Translations under genes and position numbers: made by a program
Notes under the pieces: model-generated
Databases searched by the model: none
What the model was told of the DNA's origin: nothing
The model's input: the letters and a program-made list of their open reading frames with translations, nothing else
Source: Papilionanthe hookeriana x Papilionanthe teres
Taxonomy: Eukaryota; Streptophyta; Magnoliopsida; Asparagales; Orchidaceae
NCBI GenBank assembly: GCA_022702705.1
Contig: CM040431.1
Span: 31,387,520 to 31,451,519 of the forward strand
Reading direction: 5' to 3'
DNA: 64,000 nucleotides
Part shown: positions 40,401 to 47,593 of the stretch, piece after piece
How the letters are laid out: each line of letters starts with the position of its first letter
Position numbering within the stretch: position 1 is the first letter of the stretch

Positions 40401-43400
40401 CCAACATAGAGCCAATGAAGAGGAGATTTTGCTGCTTGTGTGGAACGAACTGATGTTGGCTGAGTTGAAACGAAGAAGCTGGAGATCATCGTGTAGTTTT
40501 CGTGCGAGGGAGTTTCATTGGGCCTGAAAGTGGGTTAGGGAGAATGACAGAGAGAAGGGCTTGTGGTGTGGGGTTTGGGGAGCAGGTTGGAGATATCGAC
40601 AACTGGATGCTGTGCGTGGGTTTCACCAAATGGAGGGAAGGGACCTGGTGGAGGGTGAGCTTATTGTGCAGGAGGGAAGGGAGTTGTGGGGTGTGGTTTT
40701 TTGCATTGAGCAAGGGAGAGATATCGAGAGTAAAAAAGAGAGAGCTTGAAAGAGTGGGTGAGAAAGATTGAGAGATAGAAAGAGTGGCCCGTGAGAGACG
40801 GGGTGGGCCTCTTTTTTGTTTTCCGGAGAGAAGGGAGGAGAGGGGGGGGGGGGGGGGGAGTGGAACACTCCCTTTTTGTGACCAAGTACAAGAGAGAAGG
40901 GGCAGAAAAAGAAATAAAAGAAATAAAAATAAAGAGGGGGATTGGGCAGTTACGGAAGAAGGGAGAGAGAGCATGTGCGAGAAGGTGAGAGAATGAGTGT
41001 ATTGCCAAATTCCGCTCCTTTCCTTTCTTGTTGCCATGAGAGGGGAAAAAGAAAATTTCTTTCTTGTCTTGATTAGGCGGGGATCACAAAAAGTTGAGAG
41101 GGAGAGATGTGAGAGGGTTAGTTGCAAAAAAGACGATCTTTCTCATTTTTCTTTTTGAGTGAGAAAATTTCTTTTATTATTATTTTTTTTTGCTAAAAAA
41201 TGAGTTTAATTTTTAAATATTTTAACACCCATTATTATTCAATTAATTTTAGTTAATATATGATTATGAAAGAAGAATTTGAGTTTGAATTTGAATTTTA
41301 TCAATATTATAAATACATAAATGTATAAAACTAGGTTAACTAATGAATATTTATATGTAAATATAAATATCTTGTAGGTTAATATACAACTATATATTAA
41401 ATTTATATAATATTCAAATGAAGATGAATGCTTGATCCCCTCGATGCACATGAAACGAAGCTCGATTCAGACATGATTAGACTCATTTGAACCGTCTCGA
41501 CGATCCGAGCGCACTTTCACAGTTCATTTTACGTTTGGAAGTCTTTTGAGCAAATTCAGGAATGGTCGATGCAATTTAGACTTAAATTATGCACTTCATA
41601 CCTACATCTGTTGTTTTTATCGTGCTTGGTCATTTTGATCATTGAAGGTCCCCTCTTATTAGATACTTTTGATGCTCTGAATGTATCAGCACTATCCAAT
41701 TTACGATCGAGTGACTTTTGGGAGGTTTTGACGGTGCTTGAATTAAATAAACTTCAATTGTATTCATCGTCACCATTCACCATAGACCCAATCAATTCGA
41801 CTTGTGGAGTATGTGTGAGGGGAATAAAGTCATATGCATGAAGCCAAGCTATAGCTTGTTGAAAGTCAAACTTTTTTTTAGGCTTGTCAAACACAAATCT
41901 TGCACCAAGTTGAATTTGTGTGCTTTTTGCCTCTTTGAAGTCAAAGTTATATATTCAAGTCAAACTCGTGCATGTGTTAATTGAAGCCCGTCAAAGTTGA
42001 AAATAAACCTTACTTGCCATTTAAAATTGAAATCTTTCTTCAAAGTGAGGTTTGGCTGCTAGAGTCGTTGGACTCGTTGGGCTAGAGCACTATCAGATGA
42101 TAAAGTTTATTTTGATATCTCTCACTCTCACATATCTACATAATGAAACGGTGAATATGATAAAAATTTTAATCTCATGTCGGTGTGTGTTTAAAGGTGT
42201 CCATCATGTTCACCGAGTGTCAACTACATGTCTCTCGTGTTTGCTATGTGTCAACTCTGCATCCACCCCAAGTCCAAAGAAAGTAGTTTTGGATACGTGC
42301 ATATGTCGGAGCATGTTAGAGCCATTTTTTTTACTCTTATACATTTTGACCCAGTGTGGACATTTAGAAGCGTCAATGCTTCTTAGAATAAGATGTTGAT
42401 ATTGTAACTTCATGATTTTAGCTACGTAGATTTATTTGAAATTTTTTTATAGATACAATAGGATCTGTATAATTTTAATAATGTTATAGACAGCCTTGAG
42501 GTTATCGTGCAAGATGTCTTAGGATTTAAGTTTTCCAATTCATATTAAGGATGATGTACACAAAATATGCGCACAAAATAATTTTCTGTCTATATTAAAT
42601 AAATTCAGTCCCATTTGATGGAAGTTAAGAAATACAAAATAACTCAACCAAATAAAAGATTAACGATTGGCCTGCTAATTAGATATTTTTGTGATAAATT
42701 GGAAATCACAACACCACACTTTCTTTAGGATTCACACTACAATTAAAAAAAATTGTTTAGATTATTATAGAGATTCATGTGTAATATTAGTACATGAATT
42801 CCTCAAGTAAGATATTCATGTCTTGTGTTGGTACGTAAAGATGGCTTCCTCTGTAAGGTGGTAGTCTTCAGTCGCGCCATTAGATAAATTAACGTTCAAT
42901 CAGAAACCAAGTGTTAAAATTTTATATGAAATTAAAAAAAAAAATGAAAAGACTATCCAAAACTATGATTGCATCGCAAAATTTGAGAGCATCTTGCATT
43001 TGAAATTGAGATACCCGAGGAGAAAACTTTTTATCTTTGGATTCAAACGACTCAAAGCATAGATTTTAAATGGATTTCACAATCGGCTGTTTGGTTTATG
43101 ACACATGATTTTAAAATTATTTATAATATCATAAAATGCTAAGAATAAAATATTCAGGCAAATAGGCAATTATTAAGCTAATTAATTAGACTTTGATCCA
43201 TCCAATTAAACATTTGCATTATTTATCTAACCTCCAAACTCGTCTTATTTTAGGCCGTTAATGATTTTAGGTCAAGTCTAATCAGTACCAAACAAATGCG
43301 TAAAATGATGCACCTTAAAAGTTGAAAGTATACTTGGAAAACTCTTAACGTGCAACTGTGGTTGCAAAACATTTTGATGATTGAGAACTAGAAATTATAA

Positions 43401-43776
43401 TAAGATTGCATGTTTATTCAGCAAAGCAAAGAAACTGATGGTCTAGATTTGAATACTATTTGTCTGAGCTGAGATTGTTGCTCCAAAACAATTAGGTGGT
43501 CTTCAATTAACCAAATATTTATTATTTATTCTGGAGTAAGTGTTTTTAGTCATAATATTATTGCCAAATTGTTGTGATCAATTTAGTGACAATGATAATC
43601 ATTCCTTCTATCACTTTCGTGTATCAGACAACAAAAACATTACCTTATATAAATGTCTCAAATCTGGTGCAATCAGCAATAACTTATCAATTCCTGTTGT
43701 TTCCAGGTTGCAAAACTCTTTCAAAAGATTCAAGATATGGTGGAGGAAGAGAATACTCTCGTCTTCATCTTAATAG
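1257..43776 (+). CDS. PCH2: PCH2/TRIP13-type AAA+ ATPase (rice CRC1 orthologue), 5' nine exons, 3' part beyond window
   Basis: This is the pachytene checkpoint protein 2 family, an AAA+ ATPase that remodels HORMA-domain proteins on meiotic chromosomes; in rice the orthologue CRC1 is needed for synaptonemal complex assembly. Nine exons with GT..AG borders join in frame to 278 codons plus one base with no stop. Residues 1-199 form the N-terminal region (for example DEWVENHRILLFWQVKPVVH in exon 4). Walker A, GPPGTGKT, is at residues 206-213 in exon 7. Exon 9 ends with VFILI, so the Walker B Asp-Glu, sensor motifs and C-terminus must lie after base 64000. The start ATG at 1257 gives the expected N-terminus (MSSPMEV), and exon phases agree at every junction. 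Introns 2, 8 and 9 are very large and filled with transposons. Family and exon joins are seen in sequence; function is known from the family. Confidence 0.93.
1497..1560 (+). CDS. PCH2: PCH2 exon 2
   Basis: It encodes residues 51-72 (VEVCMKPFSTARSEDVRKAV and onward). The acceptor is TCACAG and the donor is GTTCCT at 1561. It ends in phase 2, with the Arg codon completed in exon 3. Intron 2 (1561-10925, 9365 bases) follows and carries LINE remnants. Confidence 0.88.
2530..5290 (+). mobile_element. Decayed RTE-type LINE (non-LTR retrotransposon), copy 1
   Basis: Plus-strand remnants appear in the order of an RTE LINE. An endonuclease piece runs over about 2660-3200 (NVISVYAPQV, IPLEEK, ILDFTLAYDFVIVN). 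Reverse transcriptase runs over about 3870-4600 (VGPDVIPIEVW, NQFGFMPGKSTM, MILINLEKA, VPWCMFFANDI where a DD pair is expected). The thumb and C-terminal region runs over about 4620-5280 (FRYL-like LRYLAS, DGDIDGDVISRIQ, RPAMLYGAECLPLK, AEMRMLRWM). Stops and frameshifts break it throughout, and FANDI shows loss of a catalytic Asp, so it is dead. Intron 2 of PCH2 is its host. No target duplication was identified. Confidence 0.85.
2733..3090 (+). repeat. 178-bp tandem duplication inside the LINE endonuclease region
   Basis: Two adjacent copies with a period of 178 bases share a block from TTTTGAAATAACCTAGAAAA to AATGAAGAATGTAAAATCAT with few differences. The duplicated segment covers the IPLEEK and NEE parts of the endonuclease, so the copy could not have moved in this form. 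Confidence 0.85.
5291..7640. other. PCH2 intron 2, no recognised content
   Basis: Very AT-rich intron DNA with no coding resemblance or repeat ends that I can identify. Short open frames here are chance. Confidence 0.5.
7723..8100 (+). pseudogene. LINE (L1-type) RNase H-like fragment
   Basis: One frame, interrupted by two stops near 7927-7945, reads YWFLWMATNEIKLKG, then WKAF..DYIKVNVDGSWKNN, then GIGGGLRNCYGK. This matches the linker and RNase H start of plant L1-type LINEs, where a motif like W.PP...KLNVDGS precedes a G-rich strand and IRD.G. It is a fragment only, with no reverse transcriptase upstream, and is flanked by GC-rich sequence (about 7650-7735 and 8100-8600) that looks like a separate repeat. 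Confidence 0.55.
8100..8589. other. GC-rich, LTR-like unknown repeat segment
   Basis: The base composition changes sharply from the AT-rich intron to G-rich sequence. A stretch around 8300-8440 (GGATACAACCCTCAGAAGAG then a run ending in TCAGAAATCACAAAG) is loosely reminiscent of the LTR of the minus-strand gypsy family in this window (GGATACATCCCTCGGGAGG). No ends or target duplication were found. Confidence 0.3.
8590..9255. repeat. 333-bp tandem duplication in PCH2 intron 2
   Basis: Two diverged copies (about 8590-8920 and 8923-9255) both run from GAGGGGCGAG through ATTTCTAAACAATATCAT to CTTCCACATCTCAA. The spacing between equivalent positions is 333 bases. No coding potential. It may be part of an unrecognised repeat. 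Confidence 0.8.
9256..10129. other. PCH2 intron 2, no recognised content
   Basis: AT-rich intron sequence. No family resemblance or repeat structure could be supported. Confidence 0.45.
10130..10560 (+). pseudogene. Possible RTE LINE 3' fragment
   Basis: Short frame pieces such as DRFRYFGAIL, then a broken K-I-E and V..RIKLGL, then HQWVGRFCHCHMNG appear in the same order as the RTE C-terminal region (FRYLGS, DGDI, WFGHV). Heavy decay makes this a weak call. It could be chance in AT-rich DNA. Confidence 0.35.
10926..11032 (+). CDS. PCH2: PCH2 exon 3
   Basis: It encodes residues 72-108, including MLEKRNLSYSDGPVAVP and ENVERITICDT. The acceptor is TTGTTTAG and the donor is GTATGC at 11033. Intron 3 is only 68 bases (11033-11100), near the lower limit for plants. 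Confidence 0.92.
11101..11168 (+). CDS. PCH2: PCH2 exon 4
   Basis: It encodes residues 108-130, DEWVENHRILLFWQVKPVVH followed by VFQ, one of the most conserved stretches of plant PCH2. The acceptor is CTGTAG and the donor is GTATAT at 11169. It ends in phase 0. Confidence 0.95.
11169..12088. other. PCH2 intron 4, left part, no recognised content
   Basis: T-rich intron sequence with no recognised element. Confidence 0.45.
12089..12218. repeat. Two near-identical 65-bp tandem units in PCH2 intron 4
   Basis: Units at 12089-12153 and 12154-12218 start GATAGACAGACAGAGGAAGC and differ at a single position that I can see (T or C near the end). The unit is GC-richer than the intron around it. Near identity points to a recent duplication. 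A 76-codon minus-strand open frame through it (12013-12243) is a by-product. Confidence 0.93.
12219..13484. other. PCH2 intron 4, right part, no recognised content
   Basis: AT-rich intron DNA up to the exon 5 acceptor. Nothing recognised. Confidence 0.45.
13485..13588 (+). CDS. PCH2: PCH2 exon 5
   Basis: It encodes residues 131-165, including LSEEGPGEDPSGEDVLSSF and WFLPAKEFDGLWE. The acceptor is TTTGCAG and the donor is GTTTGC at 13589. Intron 5 is 99 bases. Confidence 0.95.
13688..13792 (+). CDS. PCH2: PCH2 exon 6
   Basis: It encodes residues 165-200, including LIYESGLKQRLLRYAASALL and CLVSWNR, the lead-in to the AAA+ core. The acceptor is TTCCAG and the donor is GTAAGG at 13793. It ends in phase 2. 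Confidence 0.95.
14253..14342 (+). CDS. PCH2: PCH2 exon 7 with Walker A
   Basis: It encodes residues 200-230, IILLHGPPGTGKTSLCKSLA and onward. GPPGTGKT is a perfect Walker A nucleotide-binding loop. The acceptor is GTCACAG and the donor is GTCTCA at 14343. Intron 6, just before it, contains a poly-A run and a short direct repeat around AATTATTAGCTGATTAAAT (about 14113-14172). Confidence 0.96.
14419..14494 (+). CDS. PCH2: PCH2 exon 8
   Basis: It encodes residues 230-255 (YSVCQLVEVNAHSLFSKWFS then ESGKL). The acceptor is AAATAG and the donor is GTATGC at 14495. It ends in phase 0, directly before the 29.2-kb intron 8 (14495-43706). Confidence 0.95.
14495..16156. other. PCH2 intron 8, left part
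   Basis: AT-rich intron DNA. The stretch around 15600-15760 (GTTTAGTCCCTCAATC and neighbours) resembles wording common in plant DNA-transposon debris, but I found no ends. The last five bases before the gypsy element, CATAT (16152-16156), are its left target copy. Confidence 0.5.
16157..16738 (-). repeat. Gypsy B left LTR, outer part
   Basis: It matches the start of the right LTR (GGTTAACCCAAACCACGAC against AGTTAACCTAAACCAGGAC) and then a G-rich region. It is cut at 16738 by element A after GAGAG. Confidence 0.9.
18771..19072. repeat. Six tandem units of about 61 bp in element A
   Basis: Starts at 18771, 18832, 18893, 18954, 19013 and 19074-side boundaries (spacings 61, 61, 61, 59, 61) share AAAATTAGGTAGATGAACTC then TCACCTA.GGTGTGCTCCTA and a CCTACACT end. 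Divergence between units is modest. Confidence 0.9.
19490..19640. repeat. Three tandem units of about 50 bp in element A
   Basis: AGCTATGGGC recurs at 19521, 19571 and 19622 within units containing CACTTCCTACAGCACTTAAC. Looser variants of the CAAACAACACTT wording continue on both sides from about 19370 to 19870. Confidence 0.85.
20880..21605. other. GC- and purine-rich region of element A
   Basis: A sharp rise in G and A on the plus strand produces overlapping open frames on both strands (up to 177 codons, 21075-21608) made mainly of Arg, Glu, Gly and Ser. They lack any domain and lie in a place equivalent to the GC-rich part of the related element J (about 37960-38230). I treat this as regulatory or leader sequence of the LTR rather than a gene. 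Confidence 0.5.
22328..23437 (-). repeat. Gypsy B left LTR, inner part
   Basis: It resumes after the duplicated GAGAG (22328-22332) in the same LTR text and ends CGCGTCA at 23437, next to the polypurine-tract side. It carries an extra 227-bp tandem duplication that the right LTR lacks, and it includes two and a half units of the family's 134-bp LTR repeat. Confidence 0.9.
22754..23207. repeat. 227-bp tandem duplication inside the gypsy B left LTR
   Basis: The block starting CGAAGGTAAACACCACGTCG recurs 227 bases downstream with very few differences, through GGAGAATAAAAATAAAATCA. The right LTR and element C have a single copy, so this arose after insertion. Confidence 0.92.
23438..24330 (-). 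pseudogene. Gypsy B integrase, broken
   Basis: Minus-strand frames read, in element order: LLGLPMTQRNKDYAMVVGDL, ISKIAHFVPCH, EIVRLHGIPRTITSDRDDK; then GKLGTKLKFNSAANPQTDGQ, LGNLLRCIVG, QWDLTLAQAKFAYNRST; then the C-terminal LFRILRKLNDNTYKIDL and FSVADLIPYFED. These are the integrase core and its GPY/F-type end. The catalytic SDRD and ANPQTDGQTE motifs are visible. Stops and shifts separate the pieces. No chromodomain was seen after DLIPYFED. Confidence 0.85.
24545..25960 (-). pseudogene. Gypsy B reverse transcriptase and RNase H, broken
   Basis: Reading the minus strand from about 25960: NRPAYRL, YEELQRQVQDLVP, LPKKDGSLRISIDSRAINKI, SMIDLHSGYHQIRMSPGDE, KTAFKTQDRLYEWIVMPFGM, then FYFDDILVY with the catalytic Y-F-D-D at 25492-25503. 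The RNase H part follows (GLASFYRCFIKNLS, FKVECDASGIGIGVVLSQGG). Several stops interrupt it. The motif set is that of Ty3/gypsy pol. Confidence 0.88.
27020..27574 (-). pseudogene. Gypsy B gag remnant
   Basis: It starts MPPRRNVSNPTWDALQREI at 27574 and later, after frameshifts, reads DPYEFLDWLRAVEQTFDYKE and IPEDKRVKLAAIKLTK, then LQRQRMRGHRDK. This is the usual gag of plant gypsy elements that begin MPPRR. The frame is broken before the region where a zinc knuckle would lie. Confidence 0.8.
27769..27779 (-). other. Gypsy B primer-binding site
   Basis: On the minus strand it reads TGCTATCAGAG, one change from TGGTATCAGAG, the initiator Met tRNA type. It lies two bases inside the right LTR. 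Confidence 0.8.
27782..29159 (-). repeat. Gypsy B right LTR (element 5' LTR)
   Basis: It runs from TGATATCGGAGTTAACC to CCGCATCA, then the target copy CATAT. It carries three units of a 134-bp repeat (28238-28640). Minus-strand open frames of 73-139 codons here lie wholly within the LTR, are low-complexity and have no recognised domain. Confidence 0.92.
28238..28640. repeat. Three 134/135-bp repeat units inside the gypsy LTR
   Basis: Units begin CCTGTTGTGTGGGAGG (28238), CCTGCTGTGGGAGAGG (28372) and TCTGCTGTGGGAGAGG (28507) and each continues to a CTGCAGTAATCT block. The LTRs of element C have two units, so unit number varies within the family. Confidence 0.88.
29165..32479. other. PCH2 intron 8, middle part, no recognised content
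   Basis: AT-rich intron DNA between gypsy B and the second LINE. I found no domain resemblance, repeat pair or transposon ends. Confidence 0.45.
32480..33501 (+). mobile_element. Decayed RTE-type LINE, copy 2, left part
   Basis: Nucleotide text parallels LINE copy 1 (for example TTTTTAGTGATCTTTATAAT and a shared stretch around ATATATGT.TAAACT.GTCAA). Reverse transcriptase pieces include IQHRLRGDTKISHNHYGFM. It breaks off at GATGTGAC (33501), where element J is inserted, and continues at 38833. Confidence 0.85.
34560..34810. repeat. Degenerate short repeats around GTAAAGCATGCTACGCTAA in element J
   Basis: Six to eight loose copies of CATGCTA.GCTAA preceded by GTAAA, with spacing of about 25-45 bases. 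Element A has a simpler relative (AGTAAAATGC repeats around 17820-17870). Confidence 0.75.
36286..36620. repeat. GGGGCAAAACC repeat array in element J
   Basis: More than ten copies of a GGGCAAAACC core alternate between CAGCCCA-type and GAGAGCAGCA-type continuations, giving loose units of about 20-60 bases. It has no counterpart that I can see in element A, so it expanded in this copy or subfamily. Confidence 0.88.
37913..37925 (+). promoter_or_regulatory. Candidate LTR TATA box in element J
   Basis: GAGGCTTATATAGCC lies before a GC-rich tract, in the way LTR promoters precede the transcribed leader. Position-based guess. Confidence 0.3.
38833..39500 (+). mobile_element. Decayed RTE-type LINE, copy 2, right part
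   Basis: It resumes with GTGACATATTCAAGTGATTA, matching copy 1 from its GTGACTTATATTTACG onward. It then gives PWCMFFADYILLVD (the FADD site is damaged), IERCDHFRYL, DGDI and RLAMLYGA pieces. Together with 32480-33501 it makes one LINE, lacking most of the endonuclease. Confidence 0.85.
39605..40075. repeat. Degenerate repeats with a CCCACCA.GT.AA.A core
   Basis: Five spaced copies (about 39666, 39766, 39825, 39958 and 40010) pair a CC.CCA motif and A-rich run with ATGTGTATG.GTACTT-type text. Their spacing is irregular (roughly 50-130 bases). Unknown family. It lies just right of the LINE. Confidence 0.5.
40490..41165. other. Purine-rich strand region with a 17-G run
   Basis: The plus strand is strongly biased to G and A over about 650 bases, with an unbroken run of 17 G at 40842-40858. 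The complementary strand therefore shows a 213-codon open frame (40486-41127) and the plus strand shows others. They are Leu/Ser/Pro- or Arg/Glu/Gly-rich with no domain. I call this a composition-biased repeat or regulatory tract, not a gene. Confidence 0.5.
41166..43706. other. PCH2 intron 8, right part, no recognised content
   Basis: AT-rich intron DNA up to the exon 9 acceptor. The stretch 41570-42400 has better base balance, but no frame with a recognised domain. Confidence 0.45.
43707..43776 (+). CDS. PCH2: PCH2 exon 9
   Basis: It encodes residues 256-278, VAKLFQKIQDMVEEENTLVF then ILI, in phase with exon 8 despite 29.2 kb between them. The acceptor is TTTCCAG and the donor is GTAAGTG, close to the plant consensus. 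The next codon should supply the Walker B Asp-Glu. I searched the rest of the window by eye for the next exon (expected DEVESLAAAR) and did not find it. Confidence 0.93.
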
Positions 43777-44054
43777 GTAAGTGCATACCTGTTTATCTTA
43801 TTCGTTAAACATGGGAAAGTGGGCTTGTGTTTCATCTTATTTGAATAATTAAAATAATTTGTCATGTTTAGCTCTTTTTTGGTGGTCTTCAAAATTCTCT
43901 TGCTCATGTTTGATTTGATTTTGTTCACGAACTTGGTGTTCCACTTGGTTTGAATTTATTACGATTAAAGATTTGATTTTGAGTTAATATTGAATAACCA
44001 AAATGTAGTAAATTCAAATATGCGAAGAAAAGTAACAATTGCATCAAGACAATT

Positions 44055-44265
44055 TATTAAATTTATAACGACAATACTTAGATGTTATTATTATTAATAG
44101 CTTTTATTTCCTCATTATATCTTTCCTATTTTCTTTTATTCCATTTTATTTATTTCCTAATTATTGTATGTTATTTTATTTCTTTCCTTTATTATATCTA
44201 TTATAATTGGATTTAAATACCCCTCCTATCAATAAGATTATGTTGGTCTATTCCAAATCTCAACA
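44055..44265 (+). repeat. Copia D 5' LTR
   Basis: From TATTAAATTTATAACG to CCAAATCTCAACA. It contains a TTTAAATACCC TATA-like box and a TCAATAAGATT polyadenylation-like motif shared with the 3' LTR. Confidence 0.92.
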
Positions 44266-44283
44266 TGATATCAAAGTCTAGCC
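44266..44283 (+). other. Copia D primer-binding site
   Basis: TGATATCAAAGTCTAGCC directly after the LTR is a decayed TGGTATCAGAGCC initiator-Met tRNA site. The changes are G-to-A type, which fits methylation decay. Confidence 0.75.
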
Positions 44284-46855
44284 CTAGATTCCTCGGCCAC
44301 CGACCTCCTTTGCCGGTTCCAACAACCGACAGCTCCTAGACACCGACCTCTTTTGTTGGTTCCAGTAGCCGCAAGATCCATCTATTCTAGCCACCGATTC
44401 CAGTTCACCATCTGACCTTTCTGCTACAGGTTCCAAAAGCTGCAGGTTCCAGAAGCGCAAGTTTCAATGCAGCCGTCAGTTCCCTCTAATCCAGTTGTCG
44501 ACAGTTCTACAGGCAGCTTCTCGTTGTTCCAACAACCACAAGGTCTTGATCCAATACATGGTTGGCCTCAAGAAAGACTTTGACAAAGTCCGGCATCGTA
44601 CTCTTGGTCGAGATCCTCTTCATTCCGCTCACGCTGCTTTCGTTGAGATTTGCTGGGAAGAAAGCAGGAGACTCATTATGCTTGACACTTCTACTCCTTC
44701 AGCTGAATCTTCCACCTTGATCTAAAATAGTGCTCAGCCCTTGTCGTGCCACTTCCGACCGGTCACCCTACTTTTGATTACTGTCACAAACTCAGCCACA
44801 CTTGGGACAAGTGTTGGAAACTACACGATAAGTTGACATACAAACCTTCGCCCAATCCTCTGCTACCAAGCGTCCCATGATGACGACCGAGCTTACCACG
44901 ACTCAACCGACTCCTACCCGGAACATCCCAACGTCTTCTAAATCTCTGAAGAACCTGATGGAGGAATTGATCAAACTTCTTGGAGCCAATCAAGTCTTTA
45001 CAGGTCCGTCGACCTTCCACGCCCGACAAGGTACTCTTTCTATTGTTCTCACGACTTATATCTCCTCTTGTTCGTGGATTTTTTATTTAGATGCCACATA
45101 TCACATGACCGGCTGCTTGCAAGCTTTGTCAACGTACTATCCGTGCTCTGGAAAAAAAATACCGTTAGAATGGCAGATGGATCCTGTAGTTTCATTGCAG
45201 GTAAAGTGTCGCTTGTACTATCTACCGATCTAACTTGAATCTATTTTACATGTTCCTCTATTGCAATGTAACTTGTTATTCGTTAGCAAGTTGACAAATG
45301 ATATTGTTTCGTTGCTAATCCTTTCTGATGGTCGTGTTTTTCATGATCATCGTTTTAGGAGGATGATTGGAACTGCTAAGAGGGTATCTTGACTCTATTA
45401 CTTCCAAGAGGAGAGCACGGAGTTTGAGAACACTCCCCTCAGAAGTTGTAGCCTATCTCGAGTCATTAAATGTCCTACTATGTTGTTGCATTGTCGTTTA
45501 GACCATCCTGGTTTTCAATACTTAAAAATTTATATCCTTTGATGTTTTCTAATAAAAATCTTTCTAACTTCAATTGTGAGACATGTCAATTAGCCAAACA
45601 TCATCAGGTTTGTTATCCACCACACACTACACCTTCAGCTCCTCTCTCATTTACAGTGACATATTGGGACCTTCTCGAACTCTCAGCTACACTAATGGTT
45701 TTTGACTTTAATTGACGATGACACTCGAATGACGTAGTTTTACATTATAAAAGTAAAATCAGAAGTTGTGACTTTCTAAAACTTCTACACCTTTGTGTTA
45801 ATTCAATTCAAAACTCTTTTTAAGGTCTTTCGAGCCGACAATGGTCTTGCGTTTTTTAACTCTATATCGGACGAATTTTTGTAAGTAAAGATATCCTCCA
45901 TCATGGTTCTTGCACGGACACTCCTGGGGTAGCCGAGAGGAAAAACTATCACCTCTTAGATCCTGCTTGCTCCATTATGTTTCAATTGCCTGTCCCAAAA
46001 GAGTTTTGGAATGATGTCATTCTAACTGCCACTTATTTCATAAATAAAGTCCCCTCTAAAATTCACAAGTCCCGAACCCCCTTAGCTGTTCTGATGTCAT
46101 GCTTTCCTACCAATCAGGTTTTCTCCACATTTGATACCAAGATTTTTGGGCGCACTCCCTTTGTTTGGAACACTGTCCCTAATCAGAATAAACTTGATCC
46201 CAGATACATAAAATGTATCTTCCTAGGGTACTCAGCAACGCAAATGGGGTATCAGTGCCTTGATCCGACCATTATGTGAGTGCTGATGTTTCATTCTTTG
46301 AAAGGGTTCTCTATTTTTCTAGCTCGGTCTCAAGTGATTAGGGACTTGAGTTTCCCGACGTTGTCTCTTGTTCTGCTCCTATGGATGCTCCTCCCATTGC
46401 TCCTACCACGGAGGAGTTCCTTGTTCCGTTGAGTGTACTATCTCCTCCTCTCACTATCCGTGTCTACACTCGACGCACTAGTCCCAATACTCTCACTTTG
46501 GAGCCTGCTACGTTCTTACAAAACATTGACTCCACTTCGGGTCACATTCCCCCTCCTCCGAATGAGAAAGTGAGTTCTCCGAGTAAGGTATGCAATCAAA
46601 CATGCTCCTTGCATCCCATTACAAAATATGTCTCCTTTTACAGTTTATCGCCGATCTACAGAGCATTTGCTACTACCCTGACGGACCATCAGATCCTAGC
46701 TACTGTTACGGTTGCTTTTGCTGATCTAGCTTGGAAAAAGGCAGTAATGTGGATCTTCCTTGTGGTAAGAAAGCTGTAGGGCGTTGTTGGATTTTCAATA
46801 TTAAATTCAACTCTGATGGGTTCTTTTAATGCAACAAGGAATGCTTGGTCGCCAA

Positions 46856-47593
46856 TAGGGCTGTCAAAAAAGCTCATTGTTCGCGAACAATTCGTGTTCT
46901 GTTCGCTAAGAAGTTTGTGTTCGATTTGTTCGATAAGTAAACGAGACAAACATGAACAAATTTTTTCGTTCGGTTTGTTAAATGAACCAAACACTAACAG
47001 TGATGTGTTCGTTCGTGTTTGGTTCGTTATTTTTCGAAATATAAAATAATTTAAAATAATTATATATAAAAAATTTATGATATTTTAAAAATAATTATAT
47101 ATTATAAAAATTTATCATATTTTAAATAATTAAACTTCTATAAATTATAATATATGATAAATTATTAATAACAATAATAATATTATAGTATTAATTATAT
47201 TAATATAAATATTATAATATTATAATTAATATACTATACTATATATTAAAATAAAATCCTAAACAAAATCCTAAACGCCTTATTCGGTTTGTTTCATTTT
47301 GAGGAAGTATGGATTACCTGATGTGTACGGAATACATGATCAATTTGCTTCATTTTGAGGAAGTATGCTATCAAAGCTAGGGCTGTTAAAAAAGCTCGTT
47401 GTCCGCGAACAGTTCGTGTTCGATTCGCCAGGTAGTTCGTGTTCGATTCGTTCGATAAGCAAACGAGACGAACACGAACACTTTTTTTTCGTTCGGTTTG
47501 TTAAACGAACCAAACACGAACAGTGATGTGTTCGAACATTTCAAACTCAAACACTAGCTCTGTTCGTTCGTGTTCGGTTTGTTTACACCTCTA
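46856..47593. mobile_element. hAT-like non-autonomous insertion inside copia D
   Basis: It interrupts the reverse transcriptase between Val-Ala and Ile-Gly of VAIGYSQ. Ends TAGGGCTGTCAAAA and (reverse complement of the right end) TAGAGGTGTAAAC form a short inverted repeat. The flanks GTCGCCAA (46848-46855) and GTCGCCAT (47594-47601) match at 7 of 8 bases, the hAT target size. The element is composite: a second left end, TAGGGCTGTTAAAAAAGC, starts at 47378 and runs 216 bases to the right end, while the first copy runs into AT-rich DNA. TTCGTTCGTGTT-type repeats fill both arms. No transposase. Confidence 0.8.

Noticed and set aside
40486..41127. 213-codon minus-strand open frame, longest in the window
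   Set aside because: Composition-driven (Ser/Leu/Pro-rich from a pyrimidine-rich strand), no domain, and overlapping frames of similar length on the other strand.
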